From Hymenobacter edaphi (GTDB taxonomy: Bacteria > Bacteroidota > Bacteroidia > Cytophagales > Hymenobacteraceae), in the NCBI RefSeq assembly GCF_003258365.1, contig NZ_QHKM01000001.1, positions 434,001-498,000 of the forward strand: a stretch of 64,000 nucleotides of DNA, written 5' to 3'. The number at the start of each line of letters is the position of its first letter. Position 1 is the stretch's first letter. A program made the translations under genes and the position numbers. Of this stretch, positions 17,022 to 25,359 are shown in pieces. The notes under the pieces are model-generated. The model had not been told where the DNA came from and made no database searches. It saw only the letters and a list, made by a program, of their open reading frames with translations.

Positions 17022-17217
17022 CGCTGTCATTGCGAGGCGCAGCCGTGGCAATCCTTCCTCCAGTAGAACCGCCGCTACAACGGGCACTACCCCAAGACGG
17101 CACCGCCCGAAACTGGTATCAGCAGTTTCGGGCGGTGCCGTTTTTGCTTTGTAGGCATTGCATCGGCGTCCCGTTGACCAGGACCGATTGCCGCGGCTGC
17201 GCCTCGCAATGACAGCG
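17022..17217. repeat. Composite palindrome (CATTGCGAGG outer arms, nested hairpin)
   Basis: Outer arms 17022-17053 and 17186-17217 are complementary over 32 bases with one mismatch (CGCTGTCATTGCGAGGCGCA...). Nested inside is a 17-bp stem, CGGCACCGCCCGAAACT 17098-17114 and 17124-17140, followed by TTTTTG, which should act as a terminator for the DinB-like gene. A second copy of the same design lies at 51015-51230. It fills the gap between two convergent genes. Confidence 0.85.
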
Positions 17218-17240
17218 GGTGCGGCCGTTGGCTCGTGCGG

Positions 17241-18047
17241 CTAGATGTCCTTGGAGGGCTCCTGGCGGATTTCTTCCAGGCTGCCGCCTTCCATCTCGAT
17301 GCGCTTGGCGGCGCGCACCAAGCTGCTGCTGAAGATAAACTCCTTCAACTCGGGCACCTGGGCGTTGAGGATTTCGTCCTTGGTGCCGTCCCAGAGCTTC
17401 TGGCCCTTGTGCAGGTACACGATATGGTCGCCGATTTCCACCACCGAGTTCATGTCGTGGGTGATGATGACGGTGGTGATGTTGTACTCGTGGGTAATTT
17501 CGTAGATCAGCTCGTCGATTTTGATGCTGGTGAGCGGGTCGAGGCCGGAGTTGGGCTCGTCGCAGAACAGGTAGGTACAGTTCGGGGCAATGGCGCGGGC
17601 GATGCCGACGCGCTTTTTCATGCCGCCCGACAGCTCGGAGGGCATCTTGTTGCCGGCCGCTTCGAGCCCCACGCGCTTCAGGCAGAACTCCACCCGGTCG
17701 CGCCGCTCGGCCCGGCTCATGTCGGGCGTGAGCATGCGCAGCGGGAATTCCACGTTCTCGAACACGTTCATCGAGTCGAACAGGGCCGAGGCCTGAAACA
17801 GCATGCCGATCTGCTTCCGGATTTCCTGGCGGATTTCGATTTTGTTGTTCGTGAAGACGGTGCCGTCGAAGGTAATGGAGCCGATGTCGGGCTTGAGCAA
17901 CCCCACGATGCACTTGAGCAGCACCGATTTGCCGGTGCCCGAACCGCCGAGCACCAGGTTGCACTTGCCCGTCTCGAAGGTACAGGTGACGCCTTTCAGA
18001 ATGGGTGCGTCGCCGAAGGATTTATGGATGTTGTGAATTTCGATCAT
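17241..18047 (-). CDS. mlaF: MlaF-type ABC transporter ATPase (MCE lipid transport)
   Basis: 268 residues. Walker A GGSGTGKS at 34-41, signature LSGGMKKR, Walker B YLFCDEPNSGLDP and switch His in IITHDMNS. The unusual Walker B DEPNSGLD and the partner permease are typical of MlaF/Ttg2A, which powers phospholipid transport between the two membranes. It follows mlaE in the same direction with element D between them. No MCE (MlaD) gene is adjacent. Confidence 0.88.
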   Translation of the reverse strand: MIEIHNIHKSFGDAPILKGVTCTFETGKCNLVLGGSGTGKSVLLKCIVGLLKPDIGSITFDGTVFTNNKIEIRQEIRKQIGMLFQASALFDSMNVFENVEFPLRMLTPDMSRAERRDRVEFCLKRVGLEAAGNKMPSELSGGMKKRVGIARAIAPNCTYLFCDEPNSGLDPLTSIKIDELIYEITHEYNITTVIITHDMNSVVEIGDHIVYLHKGQKLWDGTKDEILNAQVPELKEFIFSSSLVRAAKRIEMEGGSLEEIRQEPSKDI

Positions 18048-18050
18048 GTC

Positions 18051-18166
18051 ACAAGTGGTGAAATTGTGAGCTGGTGAACTGCTGAGTGTCGTTCTGGCTG
18101 CGCGAAATGCGTGGTCTGCGCCTCCCGAACGTCAACTCACCATTTCACCATCTCACTATTTCACCT
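18051..18166. repeat. Intergenic inverted-repeat element D (GGTGAAAT words)
   Basis: Left arm 18051-18084 (ACAAGTGGTGAAATTGTGAG...) and right arm 18133-18166 (CAACTCACCATTTCACCATC...). It lies exactly between the mlaE stop (18167) and the mlaF ATG (18047) and uses the same word as elements B and J. Confidence 0.88.
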
Positions 18167-18898
18167 TTAGAGAAGCGTGTAGGCCAGAACAAAGTCGCCG
18201 ATCAGAATGGCAATGATGGAGTGCGTGACGGCCGTGGTGCTGCTGGCGCCCACTTCCAGCGCGCCGCCTTCGGTGAAGTAGCCGCGGTAGGCCGAAATGG
18301 CCGACACTAGGAAGGCAAACACCACCGACTTGATCAGCGCAAACACGATGTTGTAGGGAATAAACGTGTCGCGGATGCCTTCCACGTATTCCTGGGCGGT
18401 CATGGCGCCGGAGAGCGTGCCGGCCAGGTAGCCGCCCAGAATCGAGAGGACCATGGCCAGGATAACCAGCAGCGGAAACGTGATGATGGAGCCCAGAATG
18501 CGCGGCAGCACCAGGTAGTTGCTGGAGTTGATGCCCATGACTTCCAGCGCGTCGATTTGTTCGGTGATGCGCATGGTGCCTAGGCCGCCGGCAATGCTGC
18601 TGCCCACTTTGCCCGCCAGCACGATGCTGGTGATGGTGGGGGCCAGCTCCAGAATGGTCATTTCGCGCACCATGTAGCCAATGGTCGACTTCGGAATGAG
18701 CGGGTTGATCAGGTTGTAGGCAATCTGCACGCAGGTTACGGCCCCGATAAAGGCGGAAACGATGCTCACGATGAAAATCGAATCGATGCCGATGAGCACG
18801 GCTTCGTCGAGGGTGCGGTTCCAGATAACTTTGACGCGCTCGGTGCGCACGAGCATGCTCTGCAGGAAAAGCAGAAACTGGCCGAAAACTTTGACCAT
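18167..18898 (-). CDS. mlaE: MlaE-type lipid ABC permease
   Basis: 243 residues with five or so membrane helices and the conserved MlaE core: SIVSAFIGAVTCVQIAYNL, REMTILELAPTITSIVLAGKVGSSIAGGLGTMRITEQIDALEVMGI, then LVLPRILGS. This permease moves lipids with MlaF and an MCE protein. First gene of the minus-strand pair; divergent from the SDR gene at 18983. Confidence 0.92.
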   Translation of the reverse strand: MVKVFGQFLLFLQSMLVRTERVKVIWNRTLDEAVLIGIDSIFIVSIVSAFIGAVTCVQIAYNLINPLIPKSTIGYMVREMTILELAPTITSIVLAGKVGSSIAGGLGTMRITEQIDALEVMGINSSNYLVLPRILGSIITFPLLVILAMVLSILGGYLAGTLSGAMTAQEYVEGIRDTFIPYNIVFALIKSVVFAFLVSAISAYRGYFTEGGALEVGASSTTAVTHSIIAILIGDFVLAYTLL

Positions 18899-18982
18899 AG
18901 TGAAGGCTGGCGAGAAAAAAATGAAACCGCCGGAGCGGGGCGGGCTTACATACGTACAAACCGCGAAACAATCTTACGCGAT

Positions 18983-19696
18983 ATGCAGAAAACAATTGTG
19001 GTGACGGGCGGCAGCAAGGGCATTGGCCGCGCCGTGCTGGAGCGTTTTGCCCGCGCCGGCTGGCGCCTGGTTACCTGCGCCCGCTCGGCCGAAGACCTCG
19101 ACGCGCTGCGCACCGACCTGGCCGCGCAATACCCCGACGTCGACTTCCAGGCCCTGCCCGCCGACCTGAGCAAGCCCAACGAAGCCCGCCGCTTCGTGGA
19201 TTTCGTGCTCGGTCTGGGCGGCGACGTGGACGTGCTGGTCAACAACGCCGGCTCCTTCGTGCCCGGCCGCCTGCAGGACGACGCCGCCGACGGCTCGACC
19301 CTGCGCGACATGCTGGCCGTAAACCTGCTGAGCACCTACGACGTGACCCGCGGCCTGCTGCCGCAGCTGCTGGAGCAGTCGGGGGCGCACATCTTCACCA
19401 TGTGCTCCACCGCCAGCCTGATGCCCTACCCCAACGGCGGCTCCTACGGGGTAGCCAAGTTTGCCCTCTACGGCCTGACCAAAAACCTGCGCGAGGAGCT
19501 GAAGCTCACCAACGTGCGCGTGACGGCCGTGCTGCCCGGCGCCACCTACACCGCCAGCTGGGAGGGCGTCGACCTGCCCCGGGAGCGGTTTATCCGGGCC
19601 GAGGACGTGGCCGAAGCCGTGTTCAGCACCTGGAGCCTCTCGCCCCAGGCCGTGGTGGAAGAGCTGCTGATCCGGCCCCAGCTGGGCGACATCTAA
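18983..19696 (+). CDS. Short-chain dehydrogenase/reductase
   Basis: 237 residues. Rossmann motif TGGSKGIG at 8-15, NNAG, catalytic YGVAK after a Ser-containing segment (CSTASL). It reduces or oxidises an unknown carbonyl/alcohol with NAD(P). ATG 18983 follows directly after an AT-rich stretch. No operon partner; a convergent gene lies downstream. Confidence 0.85.
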   Translation: MQKTIVVTGGSKGIGRAVLERFARAGWRLVTCARSAEDLDALRTDLAAQYPDVDFQALPADLSKPNEARRFVDFVLGLGGDVDVLVNNAGSFVPGRLQDDAADGSTLRDMLAVNLLSTYDVTRGLLPQLLEQSGAHIFTMCSTASLMPYPNGGSYGVAKFALYGLTKNLREELKLTNVRVTAVLPGATYTASWEGVDLPRERFIRAEDVAEAVFSTWSLSPQAVVEELLIRPQLGDI

Positions 19697-19699
19697 GGC

Positions 19700-19780
19700 G
19701 AGTTTAGGAGGGTAGGAGTTTAGGAGTCATTATTCGATAACTCATGGACTCCTACCCCCATACCCTCTTACCCTATTGCC
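19700..19780. repeat. Intergenic inverted-repeat element E (GGAGTTTA words)
   Basis: Left arm 19700-19730 (GAGTTTAGGAGGGTAGGAGT...) and right arm 19744-19780 (ATGGACTCCTACCCCCATAC...). It joins two convergent genes; the stop of the GIN-domain gene (19773-19775) lies within the right arm. Confidence 0.75.
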
Positions 19781-20555
19781 TAACCGCCCGGCCTTTGCCC
19801 GTCACGCTGATGTCTTTCTGCGCGGCGGAGCCGTTGTAGTACAGGCTGCCGTTGCCGGCTACGCGGGCGCCGAGGAAGTCGGTGGCCAGCACGTGGGCGT
19901 CGCCGTCGCCGAGCTTGTCCAGGTCGACGCTGGCGCGGCGGGCGCGCAGGCCCTGGGCGTAGAGGCTGCCCAGGTCGCCGACGGTGGCCACCAGCTCGTC
20001 GGTGCGGCCGGAGAGGCGCATGTCGCCCAGCTCGTAGAGGTCGACCCACAGCCGCTTGCTGTCGACGTCAAATTCCACGTCGCCGGCGCGGGCCAGGTGC
20101 AGAAAAAGCGTGTCCTGGCGGAAGGTGCCCTGGGTACGCAGGGTTTTCTCGCCGGTGTGGAACACGTCGGTGAGGCGCGGGGTGTGCAGCGTGACTTGGC
20201 GGGGCACGTCGTAGCGGCGCACCCAGTTGCAGCGGCTGGTGTTGCGGATGGTCAGCGTGCCGTCCTGCTCGGTCAGCTCCAGGTCTTCCTGCAGGTTCTG
20301 GCCGGTGCGCACCAGGGCATAGGTTTCCGCGTCCTGCACCACGGTTACTTCCACGTTGTCGTAGAGGCGCAGCACGCGGAAGGGGGCCAGCTCGCGCCGC
20401 TCCTCCGTCACCTTGCCGCTGCTCTTGAAACAGTCGCCTTCGTGGTCTTTGCGGCAGCCGCCGAGCAGCACGGCCGCTACCAGCAGGGCCGGGGCCGCGT
20501 ATGCCCCTAGCCGGCGGCGCGTGCTATCTTGCGCGCCCGTTTTGCAGCGGTTCAT
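19773..20555 (-). CDS. GIN-domain (DUF2807) lipoprotein
   Basis: 260 residues from ATG 20555, chosen because it precedes a signal peptide with lipobox-like LGGC. The rest is the auto-transporter-like head domain common in Bacteroidota: LAPFRVLRLYDNVEVTVVQ, repeated short beta strands rich in Asp/Gly (GDVEFDVDS, GDMRLSG, GNGSLYYNGSA). A much longer frame upstream (to 21266) is antisense to the second SDR gene and was rejected. Divergent from the SDR with 27 bases between starts. Confidence 0.8.
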   Translation of the reverse strand: MNRCKTGAQDSTRRRLGAYAAPALLVAAVLLGGCRKDHEGDCFKSSGKVTEERRELAPFRVLRLYDNVEVTVVQDAETYALVRTGQNLQEDLELTEQDGTLTIRNTSRCNWVRRYDVPRQVTLHTPRLTDVFHTGEKTLRTQGTFRQDTLFLHLARAGDVEFDVDSKRLWVDLYELGDMRLSGRTDELVATVGDLGSLYAQGLRARRASVDLDKLGDGDAHVLATDFLGARVAGNGSLYYNGSAAQKDISVTGKGRAVRQ

Positions 20556-20582
20556 CAACACTTTTTCCAACCTAACAACGTC

Positions 20583-21281
20583 ATGGATCTGAACGGCAAG
20601 GTAGCCATTGTCACGGGCGTCAGCAAAGGCATCGGCCTGGCCACGGCGGAGCTGCTGCTCCAGCGCGGGGCCGTGGTGGCCGGCTGGGGCCGCAGCCGCC
20701 CCGCCGAGCTGCAGCACGAGCGGTTTTCGTTTTTCGAATGCGACGTGCGCGACGAAGTGCAGGTGCAGGAAGCCCTGACCAATACGCAGCGGGAACTGGG
20801 CCAGGACGTGCACGTGCTCGTCAACAACGCCGGCCTGGGCATTTCGGGCGCCGTCGACGGGTTCAGCTCCGCCGACTGGCACCAGATGTTCGACACCAAC
20901 GTGCACGGATTGTTCTACTGCACCAAGGCCGTGCTGCCGCCCATGAAACGCCAGCAGCTGGGCCACATCGTCAATATCTCGTCCATTGCCGGCCTGACGG
21001 GCATCGAAATGATGGCTGGCTACTGCGCCACCAAGTACGCGGTGCGCGGCTTTTCGCACTCCATCTTCAAGGAAGTGCGCAAGGACGGCATCAAAGTCAC
21101 CTGCCTGTACCCGGGCTCCACGCAGACCAACTTCTTCGACGACATACCCGGCACCACAGCCAACGAGCACATGATGCAGCCCGCGGACATTGCCGGGGCC
21201 ATTGTCTACGCCCTCGAAACGCCGTTCAACTTCCACGTCGTGGACATGGAAATGCGGCCCCTGCAACCCAAAGGCCGCTAA
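20583..21281 (+). CDS. Short-chain dehydrogenase (FabG-like)
   Basis: 232 residues. TGVSKGIG near the N-terminus, NNAG, SSIAG and catalytic YCATK. Resembles 3-oxoacyl-ACP reductases and related SDR enzymes, substrate unknown. A TATCTTGC box at 20525-20532 may be its -7 element. A small membrane-protein gene starts four bases after the stop. Confidence 0.87.
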   Translation: MDLNGKVAIVTGVSKGIGLATAELLLQRGAVVAGWGRSRPAELQHERFSFFECDVRDEVQVQEALTNTQRELGQDVHVLVNNAGLGISGAVDGFSSADWHQMFDTNVHGLFYCTKAVLPPMKRQQLGHIVNISSIAGLTGIEMMAGYCATKYAVRGFSHSIFKEVRKDGIKVTCLYPGSTQTNFFDDIPGTTANEHMMQPADIAGAIVYALETPFNFHVVDMEMRPLQPKGR

Positions 21282-21284
21282 GCC

Positions 21285-21482
21285 GTGTTGCTGATCTGGG
21301 CCGCGTCGGTACTGCTGCTCTGGTACACGCTGCGCCAGTACCGGGCGGCGCGGCCGCAGCGGCGGCCGGTGCAGCGCACGTTCGTTATTCTGGCGCTGGC
21401 CTGGATTGTGCTGCTCGGCATCTGGGTGATTTTTCCGCTGGTGGCTTCCTGGGTCGGGGAGTACCTGCTGCGGAAGCCATAA
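21285..21482 (+). CDS. Small membrane protein, 65 aa
   Basis: GTG start, three bases past the SDR stop. Two predicted membrane helices (residues 2-14 and 32-54) flank a basic loop (RQYRAARPQRRPVQR). No family recognised. Tight spacing suggests co-transcription with the SDR gene. Confidence 0.55.
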   Translation: MLLIWAASVLLLWYTLRQYRAARPQRRPVQRTFVILALAWIVLLGIWVIFPLVASWVGEYLLRKP

Positions 21483-21511
21483 GTAGTTGTCTGACTGATA
21501 GCTGATTTGAT

Positions 21512-21745
21512 ATGGGCCAGAAGTGGAAATTGCCGCTGCCGCAGCCGCAGGAAAACGGCACGGATTACCTGGTGGCGGAAGACGACATCGACGGCACGGG
21601 CGGCGCCTATATCTACTACCTCAGTAGCATCAACCCCGCGCAGGGCTTCGACAGCTGGCACGAAACCCTGGCCGAGGCCTTGGATATGGCGGCCGAGTAC
21701 GGCTGCTGCCTCGAAGATTGGCAGCCCATGCCGCCCGAGGCTTAA
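21512..21745 (+). CDS. Hypothetical protein, 77 aa
   Basis: Begins MGQKWKLPLPQPQENG and is acidic; it contains Tyr-rich AYIYYLSSINP and a pair of cysteines (GCCLEDW). It has no signal peptide. It lies between the SDR cluster and gldA, 20 bases before the gldA start. Function unknown. Confidence 0.55.
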   Translation: MGQKWKLPLPQPQENGTDYLVAEDDIDGTGGAYIYYLSSINPAQGFDSWHETLAEALDMAAEYGCCLEDWQPMPPEA

Positions 21746-21753
21746 CGGACTTG

Positions 21754-21761
21754 TATCTTCG
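21754..21761 (+). promoter_or_regulatory. -7 element of gldA (TATCTTCG), possibly leaderless
   Basis: TATCTTCG ends four bases before the gldA ATG at 21766, with no clear -33 box. It has the same form as the box before etfB. Confidence 0.4.
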
Positions 21762-21765
21762 CGCA

Positions 21766-22692
21766 ATGGTTGAAATTTCTCACCTGACCAAGCTCTTCGG
21801 CCAGCAGGCCGCCGTCAACGACATTTCGTTCACGGCCGGCCGCGGCGAAATCCTGGGCTTTCTGGGCCCGAACGGCGCCGGCAAAAGCACCACCATGAAA
21901 ATTGCCACCGGCTACCTGCCGCCCAGCAGCGGCACGGTGCGCGTGGCCGATTTCGACGTGGTGGAGCAGCCCCTGGAAGTGCGCCGCCGCGTGGGCTACC
22001 TGCCCGAGCACAACCCGCTCTACCTCGACATGTACGTGCACGAGTACCTCGACTTCATCGGGCGCGTGCACGGCCTGGGGGGCAGCACGCTGCGCCAGCG
22101 GGTGCACGCGCTGGTGGGCCGCGTGGGCCTCACGCGCGAGCAGAACAAGCAGATCGGGGCCCTCTCCAAAGGCTACCGCCAGCGCGTGGGCCTGGCCCAG
22201 GCCCTCATTCACGACCCGCAGGTGCTCATCCTCGACGAGCCCACCACCGGCCTCGACCCCAACCAGATCGGCGAAATTCGCACGCTGATCCGCGAGCTGG
22301 GCCAGGATAAAACGGTCATCTTCTCGACTCATATTCTGCCCGAAGTGCAGGCCCTCTGCGACCGGGTGGTCATCATCAGCCGCGGCCAGCTGGTGGCCGA
22401 CGCGCCGGTGCGCGAGCTGGCCGGCCTCACCAAGGGCGGCGCCGTCATCCGCGCCGAGTTCGAGGGTACAATCGACCCGGCCCCGCTCTGGCAGCTGCCC
22501 GGCGTCAAAGCCGTAGAACAGGGCCAGGGCGGCGCCTGGATTATTCGCACCGAGGGCAAGGGCGACCAGCGCCGTGCCATTTCGCAGTTGGCCGCCCAGC
22601 AGGGCTGGCTGGTGCTGGGGCTGCGGCAGGAAGAACAGTCCTTGGAGCAGGTGTTCCAGGAGTTGACGACTTCCACGAAAATCGAAAAATAA
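21766..22692 (+). CDS. gldA: Gliding motility ABC transporter ATPase GldA
   Basis: 308 residues from ATG 21766. Walker A GPNGAGKST at 34-42, signature SKGYRQRVGLAQAL, Walker B LILDEPTTGLDPNQ, switch STHI. The DEPTTGLDPNQI context plus the C-terminal extension are typical of GldA, and gldF and gldG follow in order. GldAFG is an ABC transporter needed for gliding in Flavobacterium johnsoniae, possibly via lipoprotein or exopolysaccharide handling. Between gldA and gldF lies a 40-bp perfect inverted repeat. Confidence 0.92.
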   Translation: MVEISHLTKLFGQQAAVNDISFTAGRGEILGFLGPNGAGKSTTMKIATGYLPPSSGTVRVADFDVVEQPLEVRRRVGYLPEHNPLYLDMYVHEYLDFIGRVHGLGGSTLRQRVHALVGRVGLTREQNKQIGALSKGYRQRVGLAQALIHDPQVLILDEPTTGLDPNQIGEIRTLIRELGQDKTVIFSTHILPEVQALCDRVVIISRGQLVADAPVRELAGLTKGGAVIRAEFEGTIDPAPLWQLPGVKAVEQGQGGAWIIRTEGKGDQRRAISQLAAQQGWLVLGLRQEEQSLEQVFQELTTSTKIEK

Positions 22693-22695
22693 GAA

Positions 22696-22814
22696 CGTCA
22701 TGCTGAGCTTGTCGAAGCATCTCTACCGCTTCGTTAGATAGTAAAATCACTCGGCACGATATCCTGACAGAGCCAACGAAGCGGTAGAGATGCTTCGACA
22801 AGCTCAGCATGACG
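22696..22814. repeat. Perfect 40-bp inverted repeat inside the gld operon
   Basis: Arms 22696-22735 and 22775-22814 are exact reverse complements (CGTCATGCTGAGCTTGTCGA...), separated by 39 AT-rich bases. It begins four bases after the gldA stop. The motif CATGCTGAGCTTGTCGAAGC is a known type of dispersed intergenic repeat. A partial match (CTCATCCTGAAGCGTAGCCG) occurs at 31166. It resembles a REP/MITE-like mobile repeat. Confidence 0.88.
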
Positions 22815-22873
22815 GCCTAGTGGCCTGTATGCCAATCAGCGAAATCAAGTAAATCAGCGCTAACCAGCGGTTC

Positions 22874-23599
22874 ATGTTCGCCGTCCTTCGCAAAGAATTC
22901 AACGCCTTCCTCAACTCCCCGGTGGCCTACGTGGTGCTCGGCGTGTTTTTGGTGGCCACCGGCCTGTTCGTGTGGGTCTTCCCCGATAGCAGCGTGCTCG
23001 ACTACGGCTTTGCCGACCTGCAGACGCTGTTCAACCTGGCCCCCTGGATTTTCCTGTTCCTGATTCCGGCCATTACCATGCGCACCTTCGCCGAGGAAAA
23101 AAAGGCCGGCACCATCGAGCTGCTGCTCACCCGCCCGCTCACCGACGGGCAGCTGGTAGGAGGGAAGTACCTGGCCTGCCTGCTGCTGGCGTTGCTGGCC
23201 CTGGTGCCCACCCTGCTCTACTACTACTCCGTGGTGAAGCTTGGCGCCCCCGAAGGCAACATCGACTCCGCCGCCTTTGCCGGCTCGCTTATCGGCCTGG
23301 CCCTGCTGGCGGCCGTGTTTGCCGCCATCGGCGTGCTGGCTTCGGCCCTGACGCGTGACCAGATCATTGCCTTCCTCGTCGCCGTGGTCGGCTGCTTCCT
23401 CGTCTACTCCGGCTTCGATTCGCTGGCCTCGCTCTTCGACGGCGGCCCGGCCTACTACATCGGCCAGCTCGGCATTGCGGCCCACTACCGCGACCTGAGC
23501 AAGGGCCTGGTCGACTCGCGCGACCTGCTGTATTTCTTTTCCGTGGTAGCGGCCATGCTGCTGGCTACCCGCCTCGTGCTCCGCAGCCGCAACTGGTAA
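22874..23599 (+). CDS. gldF: Gliding motility ABC permease GldF
   Basis: 241 residues with six predicted membrane helices. N-terminal FAVLRKEFNAFLNSPVAYVVLG and AITMRTFAEEKKAGTIELLLTRPL are the ABC-2 permease blocks typical of GldF. It works with GldA and GldG. The gldG ATG follows 17 bases after its stop. Confidence 0.93.
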   Translation: MFAVLRKEFNAFLNSPVAYVVLGVFLVATGLFVWVFPDSSVLDYGFADLQTLFNLAPWIFLFLIPAITMRTFAEEKKAGTIELLLTRPLTDGQLVGGKYLACLLLALLALVPTLLYYYSVVKLGAPEGNIDSAAFAGSLIGLALLAAVFAAIGVLASALTRDQIIAFLVAVVGCFLVYSGFDSLASLFDGGPAYYIGQLGIAAHYRDLSKGLVDSRDLLYFFSVVAAMLLATRLVLRSRNW

Positions 23600-23616
23600 T
23601 CCGGACCTTCTGACGC

Positions 23617-25356
23617 ATGGAACCCACGCCCGCCGCCCCTACGCCCGCCCCGGTTGCCCCCGCCGCCTCGCGCAAGCAAAGTGACCTGCTCCGCTTCGGC
23701 CTGATTATCCTGGCCCTGGTGGTGCTCAACTTCGTCGCCCAGCAGTTCTTCTTCCGCCTCGACCTCACCGAGGACAAGCGCTACAGCATGGCCCCGGCCA
23801 CCAAGCAGCTGCTCGAAACCGCGCCCGAGCCCATTACCGTGACGGTGTACCTGGCCGGTGACTTTCCGCCCGCTTTCCGCCGCCTTTCGCAGGCTACCCG
23901 CGAGACGCTGGATGAGATGCAGATTCACGCCGGCTCCAAGCTGCGCTACGTCTTCGTCGACCCCTCGGCGGCTTCTTCCGAAGCCGACCGCAACAAGGAG
24001 TACCAGCGCCTGGTGCAGAAAGGCCTGCGCCCCACCAACCTCGGCGCCAACGAGGGCGGCAAGCGGGTCGAGAAAATCATCTTCCCCTGGGCCACCATCA
24101 CCGTGGGCAACCGCGAGGAAAACGTGCTGCTGCTGCGCGGCAACCAGGCCGCCCCGCCCGACGTGCGCCTCAACCAGAGCATCGAAGGCCTCGAATACGA
24201 GCTGGCCAGCGCCATCCGGCGGCTGGAGCCCTCGAAGCGCAAGCTCATCGGCATCGTGGAAGGCCACGGCGAGCCCGACAACGAGCACCTCTACGACCTC
24301 ATCGGCACGCTGCAGCGCGACTACAACGTGTACCGCATCGACCTCAACAAGGTCACCGAGCAGAACATGAAGGCCCTGGCGGCCGTCATCGTGGCCAAGC
24401 CCGAGCGGCCGTACTCCGACCCCGAGAAGTACCAGCTCGACAAGTTCATCACCGAGGGTGGCCGGGCCCTGTTCTTCGTGGATGCCATGCGCGTGAACCT
24501 GGACAGCGCCAACCGCGGCGGCATGCTCTCCTTCCCGCAGGAGCTGGGCCTGACGGACCTGCTGTTCACCTACGGCGCGCGCGTCAACGGGGACCTGATT
24601 CTGGACGTCAACTCCGGCCTCATCCCCATGGTCACCGGCATGTCGGGCAACAAGCCCCAGGTGGAGCCCATGCCCTGGCCGTTCTACCCGGTCGTGAACA
24701 ACTTCAGCCCGCACCCCATCACCCGCAACCTCGACGCGGTGTATCTCAAGTTCGTCAGCAGCATCGACACGGTGAAGGCCCGCGGCATCCGCAAAACGCC
24801 CTTGATGTTCACCTCGCGCTACACCCGCGTGCTGCCCGCCCCGGTGCCCATCAACCTCAACGACGCCCGCCTGCCCCCGGACCCCAAGCTGTATAAGAGC
24901 GGCCCCAAGCCTGTGGGCTATCTGCTCGAAGGCCAGTTCCGCTCCCTCTTCGCCAACCGCGCCAAGCCCGGCACCACGCAGTTTCAGCCCGCCCAGAGTC
25001 CCCAGGCCAAGCCCAGCAAAATCCTGCTCATTTCCGACGGCGACTTCGTGCGCAATGACCTCGACCCGAAAACCAAGCGCCCCCTGCGCCTGGGCTTCGA
25101 CCGCCTCGCCACCACCGAATTTGCCAACCGCGAACTGACCCAGAACGCCGTCGACTATCTGCTCGATGAATCCGGCCTGATCGGTGTGCGCGGCAAGCAA
25201 ATCACCCTGCGCCCCCTCGATAAGGTGAAAATCAACGCCGAAAAGCGCCAGTGGCAGCTACTGAACCTGGGTGCCCCGCTGGCCTTGCTGGCTGTGTTCG
25301 GGCTGGTAAGGGCCTGGCTGCGCAAGCGGAAGTACGCGTCGTTTGGAGTGGAGTAA
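23617..25356 (+). CDS. gldG: Gliding motility protein GldG
   Basis: 579 residues, near the usual GldG length. One N-terminal membrane helix (about 24-44), then the ABC-type uncharacterised transport domain (YSMAPATKQLLE, PITVTVYLAGDFPPAFRRL, IEGLEYELASAIRRL, IVEGHGEPDNEHLYDL) and a C-terminal helix (LALLAVFGLVRAWLRKRK). Third gene of gldAFG. It converges with the next gene, three bases between stops, with no hairpin. Confidence 0.93.
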   Translation: MEPTPAAPTPAPVAPAASRKQSDLLRFGLIILALVVLNFVAQQFFFRLDLTEDKRYSMAPATKQLLETAPEPITVTVYLAGDFPPAFRRLSQATRETLDEMQIHAGSKLRYVFVDPSAASSEADRNKEYQRLVQKGLRPTNLGANEGGKRVEKIIFPWATITVGNREENVLLLRGNQAAPPDVRLNQSIEGLEYELASAIRRLEPSKRKLIGIVEGHGEPDNEHLYDLIGTLQRDYNVYRIDLNKVTEQNMKALAAVIVAKPERPYSDPEKYQLDKFITEGGRALFFVDAMRVNLDSANRGGMLSFPQELGLTDLLFTYGARVNGDLILDVNSGLIPMVTGMSGNKPQVEPMPWPFYPVVNNFSPHPITRNLDAVYLKFVSSIDTVKARGIRKTPLMFTSRYTRVLPAPVPINLNDARLPPDPKLYKSGPKPVGYLLEGQFRSLFANRAKPGTTQFQPAQSPQAKPSKILLISDGDFVRNDLDPKTKRPLRLGFDRLATTEFANRELTQNAVDYLLDESGLIGVRGKQITLRPLDKVKINAEKRQWQLLNLGAPLALLAVFGLVRAWLRKRKYASFGVE

Positions 25357-25359
25357 AAC

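Noticed and set aside
20556-21266. N-terminal extension of the GIN-domain gene
   Set aside because: Reads antisense through the FabG-like SDR gene; the signal peptide starts at 20555.
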